Shown here piece after piece: positions 1 through 4,779 of a stretch of DNA of 5,153 nt. The first letter of the stretch is position 1. Each line of letters opens with the position of its first letter. Origin of the DNA: Roseovarius sp. GTDB taxonomy: Bacteria > Pseudomonadota > Alphaproteobacteria > Rhodobacterales > Rhodobacteraceae. Under the pieces are notes generated by a model. The model was not told the origin of the DNA. It saw nothing but the letters and a program-made list of their open reading frames with translations, and did no database searches. Location: positions 1 through 5,153 of the forward strand of contig SLDH01000034.1 in the NCBI GenBank assembly GCA_007125415.1. The letters run 5' to 3'. A program made the position numbers and the translations under genes.

Positions 1-240
1 CGCATCCTCGCGCTCACCGTCCCCTCACTGCGCAGCACGGTTGCCGCCGCGGTGGCGGCCGGCCATGCGGTGCCCGCCCTTGCCGCCGCCCTTTCCTGGT
101 ATGACAGCATGCGCCAGGGCTTCGGGACGGCCAATATCATCCAGGCCCAGCGCGATGTCTTCGGCCATCACGGCTTCGAGCGTCTCGGCGCCTCCGGCCT
201 GCATCACGGACCGTGGTCCGAAAGGCCCGACACGCCCTGA
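1..240 (+). CDS. gnd: 6-phosphogluconate dehydrogenase, decarboxylating (C-terminal part, 5' end outside window)
   Basis: This is the last 79 codons of an open frame that enters from the left edge and stops at TGA 238-240. The enzyme oxidatively decarboxylates 6-phosphogluconate to ribulose 5-phosphate with NADP+ in the cytosolic pentose phosphate pathway. The visible tail matches the family's C-terminus: the PALAAALSWYDSMR segment (fragment residues 25-38) corresponds to the usual P-x-x-S/A-A-A-x-x-Y-Y-D-S-x-R, followed by ANIIQAQRDVFGHHGFER (44-61). Within it R51 and H57 keep the Arg-x5-His spacing of the substrate-binding pair donated by the second subunit (E. coli Arg445 and His451, from memory). 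The protein ends with a short hydrophilic tail (WSERPDTP). The gene is convergent with moaE, 89 bases away. Start, cofactor domain and catalytic Lys lie outside the window, so the long versus short Gnd type is judged only from the C-terminus, which fits the long form. Confidence 0.93.
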   Translation, partial: RILALTVPSLRSTVAAAVAAGHAVPALAAALSWYDSMRQGFGTANIIQAQRDVFGHHGFERLGASGLHHGPWSERPDTP

Positions 241-300
241 CCATTGCCGCTCCCCGGCCTCGATCTCCCGGCAAGACCTTTCGCGCACCCTGCTGCTTCT

Positions 301-339
301 TTTCGGCAAAAATACCCGAAATCCGGCGCTCAGCCGGAT
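301..339 (-). terminator. Probable terminator of the uvrC-pgsA-moaDE operon, overlapping the moaE stop codon
   Basis: A perfect 7-bp inverted repeat, ATCCGGC (321-327) and GCCGGAT (333-339), has a 5-base loop that contains the moaE stop codon (330-332). Read on the minus strand, the stem is followed nine bases later by a run of five T (312-308). A second, overlapping repeat, TTTCGG (301-306) and CCGAAA (316-321), brackets that T run. The arrangement suits an intrinsic terminator for the moaE transcript, although the T run is not directly adjacent to the stem. On the plus strand there is no T run after the hairpin, so its use by gnd is less clear. Confidence 0.45.
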
Positions 340-785
340 GTCCAACGCTCGAGCGCCTGCTCATCCTCCTCCCGCGCCGCCACCCAGCCGGTGCCCGCAC
401 GGGTCTTTTCCTTTTTCCAGAAAGGCGCGCGGGACTTGAGATAATCCATGAGAAAATCCGCCGCGGCGAACGCGTCCTTGCGATGCGGCGCGCTGGTCGC
501 GACCATCATGATCATCTCCTCGGGGCGCATCGGCCCGTAGCGGTGAATGATCAGCACATCCCCAAGCTGCCAGCGCCGTTGCGCCTCGCGGCCGATCTCG
601 CTCAGGGCATTTTCGGTCATGCCCGGATAATGCTCGATCTCCATCACCTCGAGCCCTGCGGCCACATCCCGCACGATGCCCGAAAAGGTGACCACAGCCC
701 CCATCCCCGCCTGCCGGGCGACAAATGCCTCGGCCTCGGCCCCGAAGGCGAATGGCTGTTGCTGAACCCTGATCTCCATGCTCAC
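330..785 (-). CDS. moaE: Molybdopterin synthase catalytic (large) subunit MoaE
   Basis: MoaE binds cyclic pyranopterin monophosphate (precursor Z) and uses sulfur carried on the MoaD C-terminus to form the dithiolene of molybdopterin in the cytosol. The 151-residue product is of normal family length. Recognisable family blocks are VVTFSGIVRD (31-40), EHYPGMTENAL (51-61), HRYG (81-84) and LKSRAPFWKKE (116-126), followed by the C-terminal GWVAARE (133-139). K124 in FWKKE sits where I recall the catalytic Lys of E. coli MoaE (Lys119). The start is ambiguous: GTG at 785 overlaps the moaD stop as GTGA, while ATG at 779 lies two codons further in. Both give the same family core, and a GGCGGG stretch precedes the ATG. 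Either way translation is probably coupled to moaD. It is the last gene of the operon, and its stop codon sits inside the terminator-like hairpin. Confidence 0.94.
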   Translation of the reverse strand: MSMEIRVQQQPFAFGAEAEAFVARQAGMGAVVTFSGIVRDVAAGLEVMEIEHYPGMTENALSEIGREAQRRWQLGDVLIIHRYGPMRPEEMIMMVATSAPHRKDAFAAADFLMDYLKSRAPFWKKEKTRAGTGWVAAREEDEQALERWTSG

Positions 786-1027
786 CCGCCCGTCATCGGC
801 GGAAAGAAGGCAACCTCCCGCGCGCCCGACAAGGGAGCGTCGAAATCGACAAGGCTCTGATCCACCGCAACCCGCAGCGCCGTCACATCTGCGAAGGCGG
901 CGGCATAGCGCGGCTCGCGCGCGCGCAACTCCTCGACCAGGTCCATGACCGTGGCCGCGGAACTCTCGACCTCTTCGCGCGGCAGGCCGATGCGTTCGCG
1001 CACCCAGGCGAAGTAAAGCACCTGCAT
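782..1027 (-). CDS. moaD: Molybdopterin synthase sulfur carrier (small) subunit MoaD
   Basis: MoaD is a ubiquitin-fold sulfur carrier. MoeB adenylates its C-terminal glycine, which is converted to a thiocarboxylate and delivers sulfur into the MoaE active site. The 81-residue product has the family length. It begins with the beta-strand MQVLYFAWVRERIG (1-14) and ends EVAFFPPMTGG (71-81), with the essential terminal Gly80-Gly81. ATG 1027-1025 is chosen because the family starts at M-x-V-L-Y-F-A and an AGGAG (1040-1036) lies eight bases upstream, inside the pgsA coding end. The frame stays open upstream to 1108, but that part is pgsA sequence in another frame. The start shares one base with the pgsA stop (TGATG), and the stop overlaps the moaE GTG, so three proteins are made from one tightly packed message. 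No odd residues are seen. Confidence 0.94.
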   Translation of the reverse strand: MQVLYFAWVRERIGLPREEVESSAATVMDLVEELRAREPRYAAAFADVTALRVAVDQSLVDFDAPLSGAREVAFFPPMTGG

Positions 1028-1692
1028 CAGGGCGTCTCCTTCAGATAGGGGATGGATTTGCGCAGATAATCGACACCGGTCAGCAGGGTCATCACCGCTG
1101 CAAGCCACAAGAGCCAGAGCCCCGCATGGCCGGTCCAGATCATCCCGTTATATTTCCAGTTCAGACCCTTCATGTCCTCCAGCCGTCCGTCGAGCACGGC
1201 GGCGATCATCTCGCCGTCCAGGCCTTCTATCGCATTTGCAAAATAGTGCTCGAACACCCCTTGTGCAAAAAGCACGGCAATCGCCACCATCTGCGCCGTG
1301 GTCTTCCATTTGGCAAACCGCGTCACCTTTAACGTGCCGGCAGTATCGCCCAGAAACTCCCGCAGACCCGAAACGAAGACCTCGCGAAAAAGGATCATCG
1401 TCACCGGCAGCACCAGCCATGGCGACATGGAGGAATAGCCCAGAATCACCGCCAGCGCGATCACCACCATGGCCTTGTCGGCAATCGGATCGAGCATCGT
1501 GCCGAGCTTCGTGGTCTGCTTCCAGGCCCGCGCCAGATACCCGTCGAACCAGTCGGTGGCCGCCGCACTCACGAAAAGCACAAGCGCGAACCAGTCCGCC
1601 CAGGGCCGGTTGAAGTAGAGAAACATCACCGCCACCATCGGTGCGGCGAGCAGGCGAAGCAGGGTCAGGATGTTCGGGACTGTCCACAACAT
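1027..1692 (-). CDS. pgsA: CDP-diacylglycerol-glycerol-3-phosphate 3-phosphatidyltransferase
   Basis: PgsA is an inner-membrane enzyme that transfers the phosphatidyl group from CDP-diacylglycerol to glycerol 3-phosphate, the committed step to phosphatidylglycerol and cardiolipin. The full CDP-alcohol phosphotransferase signature is present at residues 47-72: D47-x2-D50-G51-x2-A54-R55-x8-G64-x3-D68-x3-D72, with all four metal-binding Asp. Several hydrophobic segments suit membrane helices (about 8-27, 34-46, 74-87, 91-108, 133-145, 188-206). The start MLWTVPNILTLLRLLAAP is a typical PgsA N-terminus. An AGGAG (1699-1695) lies only two bases before the ATG, which is close but usable. At 221 residues it is roughly 40 longer than E. 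coli PgsA; the extra part, about 145-187, lies between the last hydrophobic segments. It is the first gene after a 128-base gap downstream of uvrC and overlaps moaD by one base. Confidence 0.95.
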   Translation of the reverse strand: MLWTVPNILTLLRLLAAPMVAVMFLYFNRPWADWFALVLFVSAAATDWFDGYLARAWKQTTKLGTMLDPIADKAMVVIALAVILGYSSMSPWLVLPVTMILFREVFVSGLREFLGDTAGTLKVTRFAKWKTTAQMVAIAVLFAQGVFEHYFANAIEGLDGEMIAAVLDGRLEDMKGLNWKYNGMIWTGHAGLWLLWLAAVMTLLTGVDYLRKSIPYLKETP

Positions 1693-1750
1693 GTCTCCTG
1701 TCTATCCCGGATGCCGCGCCGGGGAAAGAGATAGCGTCCGGCGGCCACGG

Positions 1751-1817
1751 CCATTTTCTTGCAAAGAAAATGGTTCCGGAAACAGCGTTTCCGGGACCGG
1801 AATTCGTGACGAATTCC
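1751..1817. repeat. Three tandem perfect hairpins in the uvrC-pgsA gap (REP-like candidate)
   Basis: Three perfect inverted repeats follow each other almost without spacers. The first is CCATTTTCTT (1751-1760) with AAGAAAATGG (1764-1773), a 10-bp stem and 3-base loop. The second is CCGGAAAC (1776-1783) with GTTTCCGG (1787-1794), an 8-bp stem and 3-base loop. The third is GGAATTC (1799-1805) with GAATTCC (1811-1817), a 7-bp stem and 5-base loop, which extends to 9+9 around one central base when read as a DNA palindrome. Fifty of 67 bases are in stems. None is followed by a T run on either strand. The element begins four bases after the uvrC stop in the direction of transcription. It could be an intergenic palindromic repeat, an RNA processing or stability element between uvrC and pgsA, or an attenuator. 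The structure is seen directly; the role is inference. Confidence 0.7.
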
Positions 1818-1820
1818 GCC

Positions 1821-3683
1821 TCACCCCGTCTCATGGAAATGATCGTAGATCTTCTGGGCCAGCGCGTCGGATACACCGTCCACAGCCTTGAGATCCGCCA
1901 GCGCGGCGCGGCTGACCGCCTTCGCGGAGCCGAAATGCGCCAGCAGGGCGCGTTTGCGCGCAGCCCCGACGCCCGGCACATCGTCAAGCGGCGTGGCGCC
2001 AACGGCCTTCGCCCGCTTCGCCCTGTGCGTGCCGATGGCAAAGCGATGCGCCTCGTCGCGCAGGCGCTGGATGAAATAGAGCACCGGATCATTGTGTCGC
2101 AGCGCCATGACCGGCCGGCCGGCGCGGTGGAACTCCTCCTTGCCCTGATCGCGGTCCAGCCCCTTGGCGACGCCGACCATGGGGATATCCGCAACGCCCA
2201 GCTCCTGCATGATCTGCGCCACGGCGCTGACCTGCCCGGCGCCCCCGTCGATCAGCAGCAGATCCGGCCACTGGCCCTCCTCCCGGCCCGGATCCTCCTT
2301 CAGAAGCCGCTTGAACCGCCGGGTGAGCACCTCTTTCATCATGCCGAAATCATCACCGGGGGTCAGGTTTTCGCCCTTGATGTTGAACTTGCGGTAATGG
2401 TTCTTCATGAAGCCATCCGGCCCCGCCACGATCATCGCGCCCACCGCAAAGCTGCCCTGGATATGGCTGTTGTCATAGACCTCGATGCGCTGGGGCGGCG
2501 CGTCGAGCCCGAACGCCTCTGCCAGGCCGCCCAGAAGCTTGCCCTGTGTCGCGGTCTCGGCCATCTTCCTGGCGAGGCTTTCACGCGCATTGCGCAGGGC
2601 GCTGTCGATCAGTTCCGCTTTCTCCCCCTTCTGCGGCACCAGAAGCATCACCTTCCGACCCAGCTTCTCGCTCAGCGCGGCCTGCATCAGATCATCATTC
2701 TCGATCGGGTGTGACAGGATCAGCTGCCGTGGCGGCTCCTTGTTGTCATAGAACTGGCCGATGAACGCCTCCAGCACCTCCGCCTCCTCCACATCCGCGC
2801 CGACCCGCGGATAGAAATCGCGGTTGCCCCAGTTCTGTCCGGCGCGGATGAAGAAGACCTGCACACAGGCCTGACTCTTTTCGAGATGGAGCGCGATCAC
2901 ATCCGCCTCATCCACGCTGCGCGGGTTGATGCCTTGCGCGGTCTGCACCTGCGTGAGGGCCTTGATCCGGTCCCGCAGGGCCGCGGCGCGCTCGAACTCC
3001 ATCGCCTCGGAGGCTGCCTGCATCTGCGCGGCGAGCTTTTCCTGAATCCCGGTGCTCTTGCCCGACAGATAGCGCTCCGCATCGCGCACCTGCGCGCGAT
3101 ACTCTTCCTTGGAAATGTAGCCCACACACGGCGCGGTGCAGCGCTTGATCTGGTATTGCAGACAGGGGCGCGTGCGTGTCTCGAACATCGAATCGGAACA
3201 GTTGCGCAGCTGAAAGACCCGCTGAAGCTGTGCCAGCGTCCGGTTGACGGCGCCGGCGCTGGCAAAGGGGCCGTAATAGGAACCCTTCTCGCGCTTGGCG
3301 CCACGATGCTTCTTGATCATCGGAAAGTCATGCGCCTTGGTGACGAGGATGTTCGGAAAACTCTTGTCGTCGCGCAGAAGCACGTTGAATTTGGGCTTGA
3401 GTTGCTTGATCAGGTTCTGCTCGAGCAGGAGCGCTTCGGTCTCGGTCGAGGTGGTCAGAAACATCATCGACGCGGTCTCGGAAATCATTCGCGCGATACG
3501 GGGCGTATGCCCCCTGGCGCGCGCGTAGGATGAGACCCGTGCCTTCAGGTTGCGCGCCTTGCCCACATAGAGCACCCGCGCCTGGGCATCGAGCATCCGG
3601 TAGACACCGGGCGAGCCATCGAGCGTGCGCAGATAGGCGTGGATGACGCTGTGGCCCGTGGGGTGAGTATGGCTTTCGGTCAC
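1821..3683 (-). CDS. uvrC: Excinuclease ABC subunit C (UvrC nuclease)
   Basis: UvrC makes both incisions around a UvrB-bound DNA lesion in nucleotide excision repair. The 620-residue protein is full length (E. coli about 610). A GIY-YIG domain (about 24-100) for the 3' incision carries GVY (26-28), YVGKARNL (39-46) and [13 protein letters not shown] (81-93). Four cysteines, C162, C174, C182 and C186, have the 12-8-4 spacing reported for the E. coli [4Fe-4S] cluster. A UVR motif that binds UvrB lies at about 213-248. The RNase H-like domain for the 5' incision shows YDNSH (403-407, D404), GDDFGM (443-448), LLLIDGG (476-481, D479) and RDEAH (542-546, H546). Tandem helix-hairpin-helix segments end the protein (about 565-620). 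The start is GTG at 3683: no in-frame ATG, GTG or TTG lies upstream before a stop, and [11 protein letters not shown] is followed by the conserved SPGVYRML. No strong ribosome binding site precedes it. pgsA, moaD and moaE follow. Confidence 0.97.
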   Translation of the reverse strand: MTESHTHPTGHSVIHAYLRTLDGSPGVYRMLDAQARVLYVGKARNLKARVSSYARARGHTPRIARMISETASMMFLTTSTETEALLLEQNLIKQLKPKFNVLLRDDKSFPNILVTKAHDFPMIKKHRGAKREKGSYYGPFASAGAVNRTLAQLQRVFQLRNCSDSMFETRTRPCLQYQIKRCTAPCVGYISKEEYRAQVRDAERYLSGKSTGIQEKLAAQMQAASEAMEFERAAALRDRIKALTQVQTAQGINPRSVDEADVIALHLEKSQACVQVFFIRAGQNWGNRDFYPRVGADVEEAEVLEAFIGQFYDNKEPPRQLILSHPIENDDLMQAALSEKLGRKVMLLVPQKGEKAELIDSALRNARESLARKMAETATQGKLLGGLAEAFGLDAPPQRIEVYDNSHIQGSFAVGAMIVAGPDGFMKNHYRKFNIKGENLTPGDDFGMMKEVLTRRFKRLLKEDPGREEGQWPDLLLIDGGAGQVSAVAQIMQELGVADIPMVGVAKGLDRDQGKEEFHRAGRPVMALRHNDPVLYFIQRLRDEAHRFAIGTHRAKRAKAVGATPLDDVPGVGAARKRALLAHFGSAKAVSRAALADLKAVDGVSDALAQKIYDHFHETG

Positions 3684-3706
3684 GCAGACGCTCTTTTCCC
3701 GGTCAT
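3680..3706 (-). other. Possible 8-codon leader ORF whose stop overlaps the uvrC start
   Basis: ATG at 3706-3704 opens a frame of eight codons (MTGKRASA) ending in TGA at 3682-3680. That stop overlaps the uvrC GTG start as GTGA, the same overlap type as moaD/moaE. A GAGAG stretch lies just upstream (3715-3711), which could serve as its ribosome binding site, while the GTG itself has only a weak purine run (GGGAAAAGAG, 3700-3691). It might couple translation into uvrC, or be chance: short ORFs ending at a start codon are common. Confidence 0.2.
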
Positions 3707-3756
3707 GATTCTCTCTTGTCGCTGCAATCTTAGCGTCACGGGCGCAAGAGGAAACC

Positions 3757-3777
3757 TGTCCACGAAAGATGTGGACA
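3757..3777. promoter_or_regulatory. Inverted repeat TGTCCAC-N7-GTGGACA upstream of uvrC
   Basis: TGTCCAC (3757-3763) and GTGGACA (3771-3777) form a perfect 7+7 dyad with a 7-base spacer, about 74-94 bases before the uvrC start. One half reads TGTGGACAA (3770-3778), eight of nine bases of the classical DnaA box TGTGGATAA. It could be an operator or a hairpin in the uvrC leader. No T run follows on either strand, so it is not a standard terminator. The dyad is certain; any function is inference. Confidence 0.3.
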
Positions 3778-3838
3778 AGTTTGCAGATAAGTTCTGGAAG
3801 AGCGGAAATTTCTGTTGTTTTCAGCCTGCTTCATTAAT

Positions 3839-3857
3839 CTGCCTAATTTTTAGGCAG
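3839..3857. promoter_or_regulatory. Perfect dyad CTGCCTAA-TTT-TTAGGCAG, possible operator
   Basis: An 8+8 perfect inverted repeat with a 3-base spacer lies in the AT-rich part of the uvrC upstream region. On the minus strand it begins within and just after the -10-like AATACT of a candidate promoter, where a repressor site would cover the transcription start. It lacks a following T run, so a terminator is unlikely. The inner 17 bases (3840-3856) have TGC-N11-GCA ends, the outer shape of NtrC-type sites (TGCACC-N5-GGTGCA), but the inner bases differ, so the regulator remains unknown. Confidence 0.4.
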
Positions 3858-3884
3858 TATTGCAAGCCATTGATTTTGCGACAA
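3856..3884 (-). promoter_or_regulatory. Candidate uvrC promoter (TTGTCG-17-AATACT)
   Basis: On the minus strand TTGTCG (3884-3879) and AATACT (3861-3856) are separated by 17 bases. They match the sigma-70 type consensus hexamers TTGACA and TATAAT at four of six positions each. Transcription would start inside the dyad at 3839-3857, giving a leader of roughly 165 bases before uvrC. No better pair was found in the 303-base gap by eye. The assignment is weak because such matches are frequent in AT-rich sequence. Confidence 0.25.
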
Positions 3885-3922
3885 TTAAAACCTCACCCTC
3901 GGCAATGCCTTGATAACATTAG

Positions 3923-3969
3923 GACTTTCGTAACGAATTCGTGACAATTTGCGCCGCGGTGCAAAAGTC
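3923..3969. repeat. Nested palindromes downstream of the SDR gene, branched-structure candidate
   Basis: An outer pair GACTTT (3923-3928) and AAAGTC (3964-3969) encloses two inner dyads. The first is GTAACG-AATT-CGTGAC (3930-3945, one mismatch, core ACGAATTCGT perfect). The second is TTTGC (3948-3952) with GCAAA (3961-3965) around CCGCGG; its arms share two bases with the outer pair. The set could fold as a three-way junction in RNA. Its near edge is 18 bases after the SDR stop, so it may act in ending or protecting that transcript, but no T run follows either hairpin. The first dyad shares the 11-mer GAATTCGTGAC (3935-3945) with 1800-1810. Confidence 0.4.
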
Positions 3970-3986
3970 AATCGGGAGCGTATCTT

Positions 3987-4766
3987 TTACTCCACATCCG
4001 TGACGTCCGGGGTTTGCCAGGCAAGGTGCTGGCCGCCATCGACACATAGCATCTGCCCGGTGACGGCCTTCGCATCGAGAAAATACGCCATGGCCCCCAC
4101 AATGTCATCAAGATCCGCCCCCCGGCCGAGGATCGATGTCTCGCGCTGACGCCGGAACTGGGCCGCCGTCTGGTTCGCGCCCTGCAGGGTCGGCCCGGGG
4201 CCGATGGCATTGACGCGCGCCCGCGAGGTGAGCGCGCGCGCGGCGGTCCGGGTGAAGGTCCAGAGCGCGGATTTCGCCAGCGTATAGCTCATGAAATCCG
4301 GGGTCAGCTTGTGCACGCGCTGGTCGATCATGTTGATCACCAGCCCCTGCGCCACCGGCTCGCCGCCTGCGTCGATCACCGGCTCGGGCACCTGCGCGGC
4401 AAAAGCCTGTGTGAGCACGAACGGTGCGCGCAGATTGCTCTCGAAGGCGCGGTCCCAGCTTTCGCGGGTGGCATCATGGATGAGATCGCGCTCGAAGATC
4501 GAGGCGTTGTTGATCAGCACCGTGATCGGCCCGCCCAGCGCACGGGCCGCGCGCGGCAGAAGGGCCTGCATGTCGGCCTCGGTCAGCAGGTCCGCCTGCA
4601 GGGCGACGGCACGACGCCCCAGCGCCTCGATCTCGGCCACAACCTCCGCCGCCGCCTCGGCAGAGCCGGCATAATGCACCGCCACGTCATGGCCGCGCCG
4701 GGCCAGTCCGACAGCCATCGCGCGGCCGATGCGGCGGGCGGCACCCGTCACCAGGGCTCTCGTCAT
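3987..4766 (-). CDS. Pteridine-reductase-like short-chain dehydrogenase (PTR1/FolM-type SDR)
   Basis: This is a cytosolic NAD(P)(H)-dependent oxidoreductase of the classical SDR fold, 259 residues. The cofactor motif is TGAARRIG (7-14), with Arg where most SDRs have the second Gly, as in pteridine reductases (TG-x3-R-x-G). NNAS (86-89) replaces the usual NNAG, and N111 is the conserved helix Asn. The catalytic site is D148 in INMID, Y161 and K165 (YTLAK). The Asp in place of the usual Ser, and the 13- and 4-residue spacings, match Leishmania PTR1 (Asp181, Tyr194, Lys198). RVNAIGPGPTL (184-194) and VTGQMLCVDGGQHL (235-248) follow as in FolM/PTR1 relatives. A dihydropteridine substrate is therefore likely but unproven; the annotation may stay at SDR level. 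The ATG is preceded by GGAGG six bases upstream (4777-4773). The gene lies 13 bases after the exchanger and is probably co-transcribed with it. Its tail (residues 250-259) is acidic and not conserved in my recollection. Confidence 0.88.
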   Translation of the reverse strand: MTRALVTGAARRIGRAMAVGLARRGHDVAVHYAGSAEAAAEVVAEIEALGRRAVALQADLLTEADMQALLPRAARALGGPITVLINNASIFERDLIHDATRESWDRAFESNLRAPFVLTQAFAAQVPEPVIDAGGEPVAQGLVINMIDQRVHKLTPDFMSYTLAKSALWTFTRTAARALTSRARVNAIGPGPTLQGANQTAAQFRRQRETSILGRGADLDDIVGAMAYFLDAKAVTGQMLCVDGGQHLAWQTPDVTDVE

Positions 4767-4779
4767 GTGATCCCTCCGC

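Larger units (their letters stand above)
3684..3986. other. 303-base intergenic region between the SDR gene and uvrC
   Basis: No convincing protein or RNA gene is seen here. The middle part (about 3780-3950) is visibly richer in A and T than the flanking genes. It holds, from the SDR side, a palindrome cluster (3923-3969), a possible minus-strand promoter (3884-3856), a perfect 8+8 dyad (3839-3857), a 7+7 dyad (3757-3777) and a short leader-type ORF touching uvrC. Both flanking genes are on the minus strand, so this should contain the 3' end of the exchanger-SDR transcript and the promoter of uvrC. A plus-strand open frame across 3639-3944 has no family resemblance and no good start context. 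Confidence 0.6.

Noticed and set aside
213..860. 215-codon plus-strand open frame over the gnd-moaE gap, moaE and the end of moaD
   Set aside because: It is antisense to moaE and moaD, has no family features, and its start lies inside gnd.
1148..2194. 348-codon minus-strand open frame crossing the end of uvrC, the hairpin gap and most of pgsA
   Set aside because: It lies out of frame with two certain genes on the same strand and is arginine- and serine-rich low-quality protein; a frame shadow.
1641..2714. 357-codon plus-strand open frame antisense to uvrC and the start of pgsA
   Set aside because: It runs over the well-supported uvrC coding sequence on the opposite strand, has no recognisable family motif, and is the long antisense opening expected in GC-rich DNA.
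2886..3533. 215-codon plus-strand open frame antisense to the N-terminal half of uvrC
   Set aside because: It is a mirror of uvrC codon structure with no motif and no ribosome binding site noted.
3870..3884. FnrL/Fnr-type site around TTGATTTTGCGACAA
   Set aside because: The second half does not match ATCAA at the four-base spacing; with five bases the arms still differ at one position, so it does not fit the TTGAT-N4-ATCAA consensus.
3639..3944. 101-codon plus-strand open frame across the uvrC upstream gap
   Set aside because: It starts inside uvrC on the other strand, ends in AT-rich intergenic sequence and shows no family resemblance.
3684..3986. LexA (SOS) box upstream of uvrC
   Set aside because: I looked for the alphaproteobacterial GTTC-N7-GTTC or GAAC-N7-GAAC form. 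GAAC occurs once on the minus strand (3794-3791), but no second GAAC lies at the required distance.
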